A stretch of 45,766 bases of DNA, taken from contig DDNL01000025.1 in assembly GCA_002341165.1 (NCBI GenBank), forward strand, positions 11,326-57,091, written 5' to 3'. Numbering within the stretch: the first letter of the stretch is position 1; each line of letters starts with the position of its first letter. The notes under the pieces were generated by a model. It saw only the letters and a list, made by a program, of their open reading frames with translations, was not told the origin of the DNA and did no database searches. Source of the DNA: Shewanellaceae bacterium UBA2521. GTDB lineage: Bacteria; Pseudomonadota; Gammaproteobacteria; Enterobacterales; Shewanellaceae. Of the stretch, positions 16,701-25,688 are shown in pieces. A program made the position numbers and the translations under genes.

Positions 16701-18338
16701 ATGTATCAAGATTTTTACGGCCTCACTGAGACCCCTTTTACTATAGCTCCAAACCCCGATTATCTTTTCTTGAGCGCCAGACATCAAGAGGCATTGCATC
16801 ATTTAATTTATGGATTAAGCCACACAGGTGGATTCATCTTATTAACAGGAGAAGTTGGAACAGGTAAAACGACTTTATCACGTTACTTGCTCGAACATAT
16901 TCCAGAAAATTCAGATACAGCTTTTATTTTAAATCCGAGTTTAACTGAAATAGAATTACTTGAAAGCTTGTGCAATGGTCTAAAAATTAATACTCCTGCT
17001 CAACCTACACTCAAACAGCTTACCGATTTAATCAGCCAATTTTTAGTCGACAATCATGAGAAAGGTCGACAAACCATCTTATTTATCGATGAAGCGCAAC
17101 ACTTACAACCAGAAGTACTTGAACAACTACGCTTACTGACCAACCTTGAAACCAACACCAAAAAATTATTACAAGTCGTTTTAATAGGCCAACCCGAACT
17201 GCAAGACTTACTCAAAAAGAAAAATTTGCGTCAGTTGGCGCAACGTATTACAGCCCGTTATCATTTATTGCCTTTAACACAAGACGAAGTGAGTCATTAT
17301 GTCTGTCATAGATTACGTGTTGCAGGACGCGAACAAGCTCTTTTTTCTGCATCAGCTATGCGTACTTTATTTCAGCAAAGCCAAGGTATACCCAGACTCA
17401 TTAATCTGATAACAGAACGCTCTCTGATGGCAGGTTATGCAAGTAATCAAGCACTTATCACCAAAAAAACAATACAGGTTGCGACCCGAGAAGTACTTGG
17501 AGATGGTTCACACTCTACTTTCAGTTTTTTTTCTTGGCCCACTATTGCAGCCTGTGCAAGCATTTTTGCTTTAGGAGCAGGATTAGGTATTTTACCCTAT
17601 TTACAATCAAATCAGGCATCGCCTTCTCTGCCGAGTACACACACTATACAAACCATGTCTGCAGCAGTAACCGATAGTACGACAATTCCTATCAACTCTA
17701 ACCCACTACCTCTACAGGCGCATTCATTTTCAGAAGCGCTGCACATAGAACATTTGATCTCAGCCAGTCAACATATAGATACTGCATTTGCGGCTTTACT
17801 CAAACCATGGCAACTTGATCACTTCAAGGGACTGAGTGTCTGTCAATCAGCGCGAAGACAAGAACACGCCTGCTATGAGCAAATAGGTACTTTACTGACC
17901 TTAACAAAATTAAATTATCCAGCAGTCGTTGCCATGCAAGATCAAGAGCAAACATTTTTTGCAGCATTACTTGAGATGAAAGGAGAGCGTATGAAACTAC
18001 AGCTTGTTGATCAACAAGTATGGGTTTCTCGATCTTGGTTTAACGCTCGCTTTACTGGACGTTTTCATTTGATCTGGCGTCCAGAACAATCACTACCGTC
18101 GCAAATTACCTTCAAAACAACAGGTGCCGCCATTCAATGGCTCGACAATAGTTTATCTATGATACGAAACGAACCGATTCGCCCAATCAAACGTTATGAT
18201 CAAAAACTAGCACAAAAATTGAAGCAATTTCAAAATCAGCATGGATTGAAAGAAGATGGTATTGCAGGACCCAATACTCTAGTTCAACTCAACCTCATGC
18301 TCCATCATTACGGTCCACATTTAATTAAAGGTGTATAA
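16701..18338 (+). CDS. gspA: GspA/ExeA-type AAA ATPase with peptidoglycan-binding domain
   Basis: A 545-residue protein using the ATG at 16701 (AAGGA 8 bases before; the open frame extends upstream but lacks homology and signals). It opens MYQDFYGLTETPFTIAPNP, the hallmark of ExeA-like ATPases. Walker A GEVGTGKTT is at about 50-58 and Walker B ILFIDEAQH at about 126-134. One membrane helix (about 277-301) follows, then a periplasmic part ending in a PG_binding_1 domain (KLKQFQNQHGLKEDGIAG). In Aeromonas ExeA with ExeB threads the type II secretin through peptidoglycan. The stop overlaps the gspB start (TAATG), so the pair is coupled. The rest of the type II secretion operon is not in the window. 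Confidence 0.88.
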   Translation: MYQDFYGLTETPFTIAPNPDYLFLSARHQEALHHLIYGLSHTGGFILLTGEVGTGKTTLSRYLLEHIPENSDTAFILNPSLTEIELLESLCNGLKINTPAQPTLKQLTDLISQFLVDNHEKGRQTILFIDEAQHLQPEVLEQLRLLTNLETNTKKLLQVVLIGQPELQDLLKKKNLRQLAQRITARYHLLPLTQDEVSHYVCHRLRVAGREQALFSASAMRTLFQQSQGIPRLINLITERSLMAGYASNQALITKKTIQVATREVLGDGSHSTFSFFSWPTIAACASIFALGAGLGILPYLQSNQASPSLPSTHTIQTMSAAVTDSTTIPINSNPLPLQAHSFSEALHIEHLISASQHIDTAFAALLKPWQLDHFKGLSVCQSARRQEHACYEQIGTLLTLTKLNYPAVVAMQDQEQTFFAALLEMKGERMKLQLVDQQVWVSRSWFNARFTGRFHLIWRPEQSLPSQITFKTTGAAIQWLDNSLSMIRNEPIRPIKRYDQKLAQKLKQFQNQHGLKEDGIAGPNTLVQLNLMLHHYGPHLIKGV

Positions 18339-19381
18339 TGTCCATCTTATTTGATGCTATAAAACGCTCTCAAAAAGATCAGATGATAAGTAAAATGCCA
18401 CATGCAACTTATCAAGTAACTCATCCTCTGAGTAAATCTAGAAGCGCAAAACGAAATTGGCTCAGCTTATTCTTTTTTTTCGGCTTAAGTATTGGATGCA
18501 TTTTCGCTTGGTATCATATCAAGCCCGAGAATATAAATGATGTCAATCAATGGATGAGCCAGCGTTATATGTCTCAAAAGCAGATAAGAAAAAGTCCTGA
18601 TATCGAGCTAGGTCAAAAAGTAAAACTGATGCAGCCTAAGTCTCTGACTCCCAGAAGCAAACCAGCAAACTTCGATGAATTAAAAATGCAAGTAGAAAAA
18701 CAAGTCGCGCGACAAGAAGAATCGTCTCAATCTACCCAAAACAAAAGCAAAACATTGTCTGTCACAACAAAAAAATCAACTCCACTCTCATCCACAACCA
18801 TAACAACTAAGCAAAATCATATACAGGCTGATCAAGAAACACGGCAAATGGTTCGCTCCAACAGATTACCGAATGCAAAAAACCAGCGTATTCAGGATAC
18901 ACTGGAGCCTAATAATGTAAAGCTTGATCAAGAAGCAAGACAAATGGTTCGCTCCAATCAATCTGCAAAAATATCAGATAAAGAGCTCATAGAAACTTTA
19001 AAACAAGATGTGCAATATGATGCGCAGACATTATCTTTAATCAAAAGCTTTGAAAGAGCGCTAGATGAAAATGAAAAAGATCAAAATATAACGGCCATGT
19101 ATGATACCTATCCGAAAACACAACGAGGTATTTTGCAAAACTATCACAGATTGCCCAAGCAACTTCAACAAGAACTACCTACCATAACCATTAATGCACA
19201 TAACTTTTCATCTAACCCTAAAAAAAGGTTTCTCATTATAGGACATCGCAGTATTTATGAAGGACAAAAGATTACCGAGGACTTACAACTCATTCAAGTT
19301 AGGCATCATGATGCTGTATATAGTTTTCATGATATCAAGTTTAAAGCACCTGCTTTAGAAACTTGGACTGTCAACAAGTAA
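18338..19381 (+). CDS. gspB: GspB/ExeB-type secretin assembly protein
   Basis: A 347-residue bitopic inner-membrane protein. The N-terminus MSILFDAIKRSQ is typical of ExeB/GspB, a transmembrane helix lies at about 41-60, and a long low-complexity periplasmic linker rich in Q, S, T and K leads to the C-terminal GspB domain (about 270-347: LPTITINAHNFSS, KRFLIIG, EGQKI). It works with GspA in placing the type II secretin. The linker contains a 33-bp in-frame repeat (see repeat entry). The start is coupled to gspA by TAATG. The next gene's ribosome site begins at this gene's stop, so all may be read together. Confidence 0.85.
   Translation: MSILFDAIKRSQKDQMISKMPHATYQVTHPLSKSRSAKRNWLSLFFFFGLSIGCIFAWYHIKPENINDVNQWMSQRYMSQKQIRKSPDIELGQKVKLMQPKSLTPRSKPANFDELKMQVEKQVARQEESSQSTQNKSKTLSVTTKKSTPLSSTTITTKQNHIQADQETRQMVRSNRLPNAKNQRIQDTLEPNNVKLDQEARQMVRSNQSAKISDKELIETLKQDVQYDAQTLSLIKSFERALDENEKDQNITAMYDTYPKTQRGILQNYHRLPKQLQQELPTITINAHNFSSNPKKRFLIIGHRSIYEGQKITEDLQLIQVRHHDAVYSFHDIKFKAPALETWTVNK
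18830..18958 (+). repeat. In-frame direct repeat in the gspB linker
   Basis: Two copies of about 33 bp (18830-18862 and 18926-18958), offset by exactly 96 bp, encode DQETRQMVRSN and DQEARQMVRSN. They differ at a few third positions and one codon, so the duplication is not brand new. It lies in the flexible periplasmic linker. Confidence 0.8.
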
Positions 19382-19390
19382 GGAGAGATC

Positions 19391-20386
19391 ATGGGTATAC
19401 TGGCCGAAGGCGTATGGCAAGAAATAGGATTTGAACCCATCAGCGATCAAGATGATTTTGTACGCTCAGCTTCTCAATTTCGAGGTACTATTGTAGCACC
19501 TCAACCTGATATAACAGAAACTGACGACATCTCAGTTGCTGAAGCGGGTCGTTATCATCTTTATGTTTCGCTTGCTTGCCCTTGGTGCCACAGAACTTTG
19601 ATTTATCGACATTTAAAAAAGCTAGAGAAAATCATCAGCGTGACTATAGTTGAACCTGTGATCAACCAAAGTGGCTGGGAATTTCAAAGAATGCGGCCAA
19701 ATAGGCAGCATACTCATGGTGCACAAGCCGATCCCTTATTCAGCGATGATTTTTTATATCAAATTTATCAGCGCGCACAACCTCAATATACAGGGCGTGT
19801 TACCGTACCTGCATTGTGGGACAAACAAAAGCGCATAATATTAAATAATGAATCTTCTGACATTATACGTTTTTTTAATCAAGCTTTTGACAGCATCACA
19901 GGTAACAATATTGACTTTGCACCACAATCTTTACTCAGCGACATCGATAACTTGAATCAAATTATCTTAGAGAAAATCAATCATGGTGTTTATTTATGTG
20001 GTTTCGCCACAGCGCAAGAAGCCTATGATCTTGCCGCGAAAGAATTATTTGAAGCACTCGACGAAATGGAAGAACGGTTAGAAAAAAATCGTTACCTTCT
20101 TGGTGAGCAACTCACCGAATCTGATTGGTATTTATTTCCTACTTTGTTACGATTTGATTGCGTCTACTATAGTCTTTTTAAAACTAATTTACGCCGTATT
20201 GAAGATTATCCTCACCTGTCACACTATATACGTGAGCTATATCAAATCAAAGGTATGCAAGAGACCATTAATTTTCAACATATCATACGTCATTACTACA
20301 TGAGCTTACCACAGCTGCACCCTAGTCGCATTCAACCTATAGGTTTTGTACCCGACTACAACCAAACACACTACCGTGGTCGATAA
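19391..20386 (+). CDS. Glutathionyl-hydroquinone reductase (YqjG/ECM4-like)
   Basis: A 331-residue xi-class glutathione transferase. It has CPWCH at 63-67; Cys63 coincides with the catalytic Cys63 of E. coli YqjG. Family hallmarks around it are YHLYVSLACPW, the NNESSDIIRFFN motif and the C-terminal helical domain (LTESDWYLFPTLLRFD). These enzymes reduce glutathionyl-hydroquinones to free hydroquinones in the cytosol. GGAG lies 5 to 6 bases before the ATG and directly after the gspB stop, so it may share that transcript, though no functional link to secretion is apparent. Confidence 0.9.
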   Translation: MGILAEGVWQEIGFEPISDQDDFVRSASQFRGTIVAPQPDITETDDISVAEAGRYHLYVSLACPWCHRTLIYRHLKKLEKIISVTIVEPVINQSGWEFQRMRPNRQHTHGAQADPLFSDDFLYQIYQRAQPQYTGRVTVPALWDKQKRIILNNESSDIIRFFNQAFDSITGNNIDFAPQSLLSDIDNLNQIILEKINHGVYLCGFATAQEAYDLAAKELFEALDEMEERLEKNRYLLGEQLTESDWYLFPTLLRFDCVYYSLFKTNLRRIEDYPHLSHYIRELYQIKGMQETINFQHIIRHYYMSLPQLHPSRIQPIGFVPDYNQTHYRGR

Positions 20387-20454
20387 AACAAACATAGCCT
20401 TTTGACTACAAATACATTAAAATAGCAGCTTCATGATTACATAAGGAACATCCT

Positions 20455-20760
20455 GTGCGTTGCCCAAATTGCCACAAAGCTGTGCGCCCTACTCAAATTA
20501 AACAACTTAAAGTCAAAGGCTGCTTGCGTGAATTTAAGTGTCCTCAATGTGATACTTGGCTGGCCAACAACCCTATGTTTTTAAGAACAAAAATTATCTC
20601 GTGCTACGGTGCATTAAGTTGTGGTGTAGCCAGTTACAACTTTTTCCAGTACGAACATATCTTATACCCTTTAGGTATTTTAGGTTTTGTCATTATGCTT
20701 GCTGTACATATGATGGATCAGTTACATAAGATTGATGCACCAACGCCAGATCACAGCTAA
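20455..20760 (+). CDS. Zinc-ribbon small membrane protein
   Basis: A 101-residue protein starting at GTG (AAGGA 7 bases before). Two cysteine pairs, CPNC (3-6) and CPQC (29-32), form a likely zinc ribbon, followed by two membrane helices (about 49-66 and 71-87) and a short polar tail. No specific family was recognised. The ribbon is probably cytoplasmic. It ends in a short stop-codon overlap with the convergent epmB gene. Confidence 0.7.
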   Translation: MRCPNCHKAVRPTQIKQLKVKGCLREFKCPQCDTWLANNPMFLRTKIISCYGALSCGVASYNFFQYEHILYPLGILGFVIMLAVHMMDQLHKIDAPTPDHS

Positions 20761-21782
20761 GCCAAAATTGTTTTAGAGAGCTCGCCTGCTTGCTCTCTCA
20801 CCAACCGCGGCACCAAAAATCCTGGTAATGCAATACGCATCGCATCGATCAATGCAAAAGCTTGGCTCGATTCTAAATCAAAGTGCGCAGCACCTTCGAC
20901 TTTATCTAACAGATGCAAATAATAAGGTAAAATCTGGGCTTTAAATAAAGCTTCACTTAATGCAATCTGTGTCGCTGCCTCGTCATTCACACCTTGGAGT
21001 AAAACAGCTTGATTCAAGAGGGTTACACCTGCTTGCTGGTAAGCACGTAAGCCCTGCTCTAATCCGACACTCACTTCTTGCGGATGATTAATATGCAAGA
21101 CTAAAATAGCTTGTAATCTGGATTGATGCAGAGCCTGAGCCAACTCTTGCGTTAAACGACTTGGAATCACCACAGGCAAACGTGAATGAATACGCAAGCG
21201 TTTGATATGCGGCATGGCTTCTAAGCGTTCTATCAGAGCACAGATATGCTGATCCGTTGCCATAAGCGGATCACCGCCCGACAAAATCACTTCATTAATC
21301 TGTGTATCTTGCGCAATATACTCAAGTGCTTTTTGGATATGCTCTTGGTTTAAATGATTGTCCTGATAAGGAAAATGACGACGAAAACAATAGCGACAAT
21401 TCACAGCACAACCTGTACGAAGCATAAGTAATACACGTGAGCGGTATTTATGCAACAAGCCTGAGCATGGTGTTTCATGTTCAACCAAAGGGTCAAGTAC
21501 ATAATCAGGGTGCTTGATAAACTCCTGCTTCAAAGGAAGGACTTGTTTGAGTAAAGGGTCATTTGGATTTTGTTTTTGCATCAAGGCCATAAAGGGACGC
21601 GGTACACGCATGGGGAATAAACGTCTGGCTTCAATGTCTTGAACATAATCTTGTGGATTGAGCTCTAAATAATGCAAAAGCTCTGCTGGATCAGTCACAA
21701 CTTGAGCTAATTCTTCACGCCATGATCGATCTTGTTGTGTATATATGTGCAAATTGGTATCGTTTCGGGTTATGATAAACAC
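20757..21782 (-). CDS. epmB: EF-P beta-lysylation protein, lysine 2,3-aminomutase-like
   Basis: A 341-residue radical-SAM enzyme. The cluster motif is Cys125-x3-Cys129-x2-Cys132 (CAVNCRYCF), followed by FRRHFPY, SGGDPLM and the PLP-type region MPYYLHLLDKVEGAAHF. EpmB turns (S)-alpha-lysine into (R)-beta-lysine, which EpmA attaches to EF-P. At 341 residues it matches E. coli EpmB and lacks the C-terminal extension of true clostridial lysine aminomutases. The start is GTG at 21782 with no strong ribosome site; the N-terminal alignment to E. coli (W-x4-LAxVVTDPxELL) supports it. The gene is divergent from efp with only 35 bp between, a shared regulatory gap. Confidence 0.93.
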   Translation of the reverse strand: MFIITRNDTNLHIYTQQDRSWREELAQVVTDPAELLHYLELNPQDYVQDIEARRLFPMRVPRPFMALMQKQNPNDPLLKQVLPLKQEFIKHPDYVLDPLVEHETPCSGLLHKYRSRVLLMLRTGCAVNCRYCFRRHFPYQDNHLNQEHIQKALEYIAQDTQINEVILSGGDPLMATDQHICALIERLEAMPHIKRLRIHSRLPVVIPSRLTQELAQALHQSRLQAILVLHINHPQEVSVGLEQGLRAYQQAGVTLLNQAVLLQGVNDEAATQIALSEALFKAQILPYYLHLLDKVEGAAHFDLESSQAFALIDAMRIALPGFLVPRLVREQAGELSKTILA

Positions 21783-21817
21783 TTATTCTACTATATCTAA
21801 CCAAGAAGAGAAAATAG

Positions 21818-22387
21818 ATGGCATCTGTCAGCACAAATGAATTTAAATCTGGGCTAAAAATTATGCTCGATGGCGAGCCTTGTCACATTCTTGAAAATGA
21901 ATTTGTGAAGCCTGGTAAAGGACAAGCATTTAACCGTGTTAAAATCAAAAAATTGATTTCAGGGAAAACATTAGAAAAAACATTTAAATCTGGCGAAAGC
22001 GTTGAGCGTGCTGAAGTCATGGATGTACAACTTGCGTACCTCTACAACGATGGTGAGTTCTGGCACTTCATGAACAACGAGTCTTATGAACAGCTTGCAG
22101 CAGATCAAAAAGCCATTGGTGACATGCAAAAATGGCTAGTAGAGCAAGACATCTGTACTGTGACTTTATGGAATGAAAACCCAATTGCCGTGACACCGCC
22201 TAACTTTGTCGAGCTTGAAGTCACCGAGACCGATCCTGGCCTCAAAGGCGATACAGCAGGAACAGGTGGCAAACCTGCAACCCTAAGCACAGGTGCTGTC
22301 GTGCGTGTACCTTTGTTCATCCAGATCGGTGAGATCGTTAAAGTCGATACACGCTCTGGTGAATATGTTGAACGTGTTCGCAAGTAA
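21818..22387 (+). CDS. efp: Translation elongation factor P
   Basis: A 189-residue EF-P, the factor that relieves ribosome stalling at polyproline stretches. Lys34 in KPGKGQAF is the residue beta-lysylated by EpmA/EpmB, both encoded on either side. The KOW-like N-domain, the middle OB domain and the C-terminal OB domain ending SGEYVERV are complete. Length equals the E. coli protein (188). It is followed by a strong terminator (22411-22441), so epmA next to it is not simply read through. Confidence 0.97.
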   Translation: MASVSTNEFKSGLKIMLDGEPCHILENEFVKPGKGQAFNRVKIKKLISGKTLEKTFKSGESVERAEVMDVQLAYLYNDGEFWHFMNNESYEQLAADQKAIGDMQKWLVEQDICTVTLWNENPIAVTPPNFVELEVTETDPGLKGDTAGTGGKPATLSTGAVVRVPLFIQIGEIVKVDTRSGEYVERVRK

Positions 22388-22410
22388 AGCGTAAAGTTCT
22401 CCGTTCACAC

Positions 22411-22441
22411 CAAGCACAGTCAAACTGTGCTTGTTTTTTTT
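22411..22441 (+). terminator. Rho-independent terminator after efp
   Basis: CAAGCACAG (22411-22419) and CTGTGCTTG (22425-22433) form a perfect 9-bp stem around TCAAA, followed by eight T (22434-22441). It stands between efp and epmA; the epmA ribosome site starts directly after the T-run. Confidence 0.93.
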
Positions 22442-22455
22442 CAAGGGGTTTCGTT

Positions 22456-23415
22456 GTGCAGTCATGGCAACCTAGTTGCTCTATTGCAACATTAAAAAAA
22501 CGTGCCGAGCTACTTGCGCGCATACGACAGTTTTTTGCGCAAAAGCAAGTACTCGAGGTACATACACCTGCATTATCGATTGCAAGTGTTACCGATGTAC
22601 ATCTTCATGCATTGTGTACACAAGTTCAAGGTCAACAAACAAAGCCACAAACTTTATATTTACAAACTTCTCCTGAGTTTTATATGAAAAGACTTTTGTG
22701 CGCAGGTTCAGGTTGTATCTATCAAATCAATAGTGCGTTTCGCAACGAAGAAGTTGGACGATTCCACCAGCCTGAGTTTTTAATGCTCGAATGGTATCGC
22801 GTTGGTTTTAATCATCACGATTTAATGGATGAGATGGAAGAGCTGTTAGAGCTGATCTTAAACTGCAAGACACCTACACGCATCACCTACTGTGAAGCTT
22901 TTGAGACCTACATAAAACTCAATCCATTCGATGCATCCTTAGATCAATTACGCTCTTGTGCAACAAAGCAAGGCTTTGCAGAGATTGCCGAGCAAGAAAC
23001 AGATTGCGATACACTGCTCCAACTTTTATTTTCCTTATGTATTGAACCCCAAATAGGTCAAGATGCACCTGTTTTTGTGACCGATTTCCCCGCTTCACAA
23101 TCGGCACTTGCGCGGATTAACCCGCACGATCCACGTACATCAAGTCGCTTTGAGGTCTATTACAAAGGAGTTGAATTGGCAAATGGTTTTCATGAATTAC
23201 AAGATGCGCAAGAACAACGCCAGCGCTTTGAGCAAGATCAAGCCAAACGTGAAGCATTGGGCTTACCGCATATTGAAATGGACACTCAGTTTTTGCAAGC
23301 ACTCGAGTCGGGATTACCTGATTGTGCAGGCGTTGCTTTAGGTTTAGATAGATTGTTTATGCTTGCTTTGAATCATCAAGATATTCGTAATGTGCAAAGC
23401 TTTTGTTTCACCTAA
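22456..23415 (+). CDS. epmA: EF-P--(R)-beta-lysine ligase
   Basis: A 319-residue class II synthetase-like enzyme (also called PoxA, GenX or YjeA) that attaches (R)-beta-lysine to Lys34 of EF-P. It is the lysyl-tRNA synthetase core without the anticodon domain, which explains its length. Motif 2 is FRNEEVGRFHQPEF and motif 3 is GVALGLDRLFML; YLQTSPEFYMK and VELANGFHEL are also typical. The start is GTG with AAGGGG 7 bases before. It lies 68 bp past efp behind a terminator. The convergent thioredoxin-like gene starts 1 bp from its stop. Confidence 0.95.
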   Translation: MQSWQPSCSIATLKKRAELLARIRQFFAQKQVLEVHTPALSIASVTDVHLHALCTQVQGQQTKPQTLYLQTSPEFYMKRLLCAGSGCIYQINSAFRNEEVGRFHQPEFLMLEWYRVGFNHHDLMDEMEELLELILNCKTPTRITYCEAFETYIKLNPFDASLDQLRSCATKQGFAEIAEQETDCDTLLQLLFSLCIEPQIGQDAPVFVTDFPASQSALARINPHDPRTSSRFEVYYKGVELANGFHELQDAQEQRQRFEQDQAKREALGLPHIEMDTQFLQALESGLPDCAGVALGLDRLFMLALNHQDIRNVQSFCFT

Positions 23416-23416
23416 G

Positions 23417-23890
23417 TTATAGAGCAGCGTGCCACAAGGCCTCAAGCTGCTTAGCTTTAATGATACCTACATGTTGCTGTACAAACAGACCTTGAGCATT
23501 AAGCGCAACAAAAGTGGGCGTGCCCATCACTTGATAGCGTGCTTGTGTAGTCTGGAGCTGATCGTGCAACCAAACTATGTCGGTACCGTAAGATTGATGC
23601 AACTGAGTCCAGTTAGGCTGATTTGTATCAGTATTAATTAAGACTAAGCGCACTTGATCAGCGTGCATCTTAGCAAACTGACTGAACATAGGCATTTCGG
23701 CCAAACAAGCAACACAAGAGATAGACCAAAAAACAAGGATTGAAGGCTTATCTCGTATCTGTTCAAGCTTGATAGCTTGCCCTTTGGCATTGAGGACAGC
23801 AAGTTCAGGTGCTGGCTTTTGTATCGTAAGCTTCGGATCTTGGCAAGCAACTACAATCCATATCAAACTCAGAGCAACCCACCTAAGCAT
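23417..23890 (-). CDS. TlpA-like thioredoxin-fold lipoprotein
   Basis: I use the ATG at 23890 (157 residues), because this start gives a clean lipoprotein signal (MLRWVALSLIWIVVAC, lipobox VVAC) and overlaps the stop of the upstream ATPase gene as ATGCTTAG; the frame is open further up. The mature part has a thioredoxin fold with the redox pair CVAC (FWSISCVACLAEM) and the cis-proline loop MGTPTF. It is probably a membrane-anchored periplasmic disulfide reductase. It is the last gene of the iron-uptake operon; C. jejuni has a thioredoxin-like gene (Cj1664) at the same place, suggesting a redox role in delivering iron or copper. Confidence 0.85.
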   Translation of the reverse strand: MLRWVALSLIWIVVACQDPKLTIQKPAPELAVLNAKGQAIKLEQIRDKPSILVFWSISCVACLAEMPMFSQFAKMHADQVRLVLINTDTNQPNWTQLHQSYGTDIVWLHDQLQTTQARYQVMGTPTFVALNAQGLFVQQHVGIIKAKQLEALWHAAL

Positions 23891-24563
23891 GCGCGTTGCT
23901 CTGCTCTTGTTCTCCAATATATTGCCCATGCTGCAACCGAATGACGCGATCAGTATAACGACCTAACTGCGGATTATGCGTTACCATTACAAGAGTTCGT
24001 CCTTGACGATGCAGATCTTGGAACAACTCTAAAATAATCTGTTCATTTTCTTGATCTAAATTACCTGTTGGTTCATCTGCAAAAATAATGGGACACTCAT
24101 TCACCAAAGCGCGAGCAATACAAACACGCTGCTGCTCACCACCTGAAAGCTGGCTCGGTAAGTGATGCATACGATGCGCCATACCTACTTGTGTCAACAC
24201 TTTTTCACCCGCAGCTTGATCCACAACACTATGATAATGTTGTGCAAGCATCACATTTTCTAAAACCGTTAAATAAGGAATAAGATGAAACTGCTGAAAA
24301 ACCAATCCAATCTGATCAGCGCGAAAAGCACGCCGCTCATCTTCATTCAACTCGGAGATATCTACACCGTGAAATAAAACCTGTCCATCGGTTGCACTAT
24401 CAAGACAAGTTAGAATATTCACTAATGTCGTTTTACCTGAACCCGAAGCACCCATAATGGCAACAAACTCACCTTGCTTAATCTGCAAGTTAATACAATC
24501 TAGTGCTGTAACTTGATCAAAGCGTTTACTCAAATTTCGGGTTTCTATAGCTATCGTAGACAT
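23883..24563 (-). CDS. ABC transporter ATPase (MacB/LolD type), iron-uptake operon
   Basis: A 226-residue nucleotide-binding protein with Walker A GASGSGKT (38-45), Q-loop, signature LSGGEQQR (139-146) and Walker B IIFADEPTGNLD (159-170). It is the size and type that pairs with FtsX-fold permeases (LolD, MacB, FtsE). AAGGAG lies inside the last codons of the upstream permease gene, 7 bases before the ATG. By position it equals Cj1663 of the C. jejuni p19 cluster and the ATPase of the E. coli F11 fet operon, and it energises the two permeases encoded just upstream. Confidence 0.92.
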   Translation of the reverse strand: MSTIAIETRNLSKRFDQVTALDCINLQIKQGEFVAIMGASGSGKTTLVNILTCLDSATDGQVLFHGVDISELNEDERRAFRADQIGLVFQQFHLIPYLTVLENVMLAQHYHSVVDQAAGEKVLTQVGMAHRMHHLPSQLSGGEQQRVCIARALVNECPIIFADEPTGNLDQENEQIILELFQDLHRQGRTLVMVTHNPQLGRYTDRVIRLQHGQYIGEQEQSNAHA

Positions 24564-24565
24564 AG

Positions 24566-25678
24566 TTATTCTCCTTTTAAAACATGCGCAGCTTCAACTC
24601 GTATAGAACGGCGCATAGGAATGAGCACAGCGACAAAAGCAGCAAAATAAGATACACCTATCGTGATCGGCAACACTTGTAAGCAAAAATCAATATGAGC
24701 ATGAAAGACAGCTTGACCTAAAACTTGAGCCATCACATAACCTAAACTTAAGCCAATCAAGCTTGCCATGAAACCTAACACAGAAGTTTCTAAGATAAGT
24801 TGTTGCATAAGATCTTTTGCGCCAGCGCCCAAAGCTTTTTGCAAAGCAAACTCTTTACGCCGCTCGGTAATCATTGCTGTAAGTGTTGTATTCACACAGA
24901 GCGTAGATAACAGTAAAATAAAAACAGCCACCAGCCCCATCAAACCTTTTAACTTATGAAGTAAAGCGCCTTCAGAATGTGAAATTTGCAAAATCGGATG
25001 AATATCTAGATCAGGATATATAGCTTGCTCTTGCTCTGTTAAGTCTTGTACTTGATGCGTACTGTTTTGAATACTCAGTAAACCATAATGTAGTTGTGTC
25101 GGTGTGCCAAACAAAACTCGGGCTAAATCTAAGTTGATTACAAGATTATGTTCAATTTCATCACCTGATTCAATAATGCCACGAATTTTAAGTTGATGCT
25201 CTCGATCTACACCTGTAAGCACTAAAGTATCGCCCACATGTAAGTCATGCTTTTGTGCAAGGCTGCGACCTATCATGGCATGGCGATCATCAAAATCCAC
25301 ACTGATCCAACGACCTTCAACTTGCCAATAAGGAACAAGATTTTGTAATCCAGAAAAACGCACACCCAAAACGACCATCTCACCTAAACTGGTCGGCAAC
25401 ACATGATATAAATAGGGACTGCTTGCAACATGCAAAGCAGCAGGGATATCTTCTATGATCTGATCATATGTGTGCTGATCTAAACTTTGCTGCGCCCCTG
25501 AACCCACAAAAAAATTGGCACCAAAAGTACGCACTTCTTGGCTCATTTTACTTTCGACATCAAAATAAACCGCAGACATCGAAGTAATTAAAGCCGAGCC
25601 CAATCCCAAAGCCAAGAGTACCATCACAGTTTGCGTCACACGTTGACTCAAAAAACGCTTTAATAAAAGCCACTGCAT
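24566..25678 (-). CDS. FtsX-like ABC permease (second of pair)
   Basis: A protein of about 370 residues with an N-terminal helix (TVMVLLALGLGSALITS), a large periplasmic MacB-like domain (about 45-240) and three C-terminal helices with the FtsX-domain sequence ITERRKEFALQKALGAG. The frame is open to 25714, overlapping the previous gene, but I prefer the ATG at 25678: it comes 10 bp after that gene's stop and gives an MQW start like the sister permease. It corresponds to Cj1662. It probably forms a heterodimer with the sister permease. Substrate is not known; the operon context points to iron handling. Confidence 0.85.
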   Translation of the reverse strand: MQWLLLKRFLSQRVTQTVMVLLALGLGSALITSMSAVYFDVESKMSQEVRTFGANFFVGSGAQQSLDQHTYDQIIEDIPAALHVASSPYLYHVLPTSLGEMVVLGVRFSGLQNLVPYWQVEGRWISVDFDDRHAMIGRSLAQKHDLHVGDTLVLTGVDREHQLKIRGIIESGDEIEHNLVINLDLARVLFGTPTQLHYGLLSIQNSTHQVQDLTEQEQAIYPDLDIHPILQISHSEGALLHKLKGLMGLVAVFILLLSTLCVNTTLTAMITERRKEFALQKALGAGAKDLMQQLILETSVLGFMASLIGLSLGYVMAQVLGQAVFHAHIDFCLQVLPITIGVSYFAAFVAVLIPMRRSIRVEAAHVLKGE

Positions 25679-25688
25679 TGCGTAATGT

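Noticed and set aside
20402..20430. Promoter for the zinc-ribbon gene (TTGACT at 20402)
   Set aside because: No -10-like hexamer at a workable distance.
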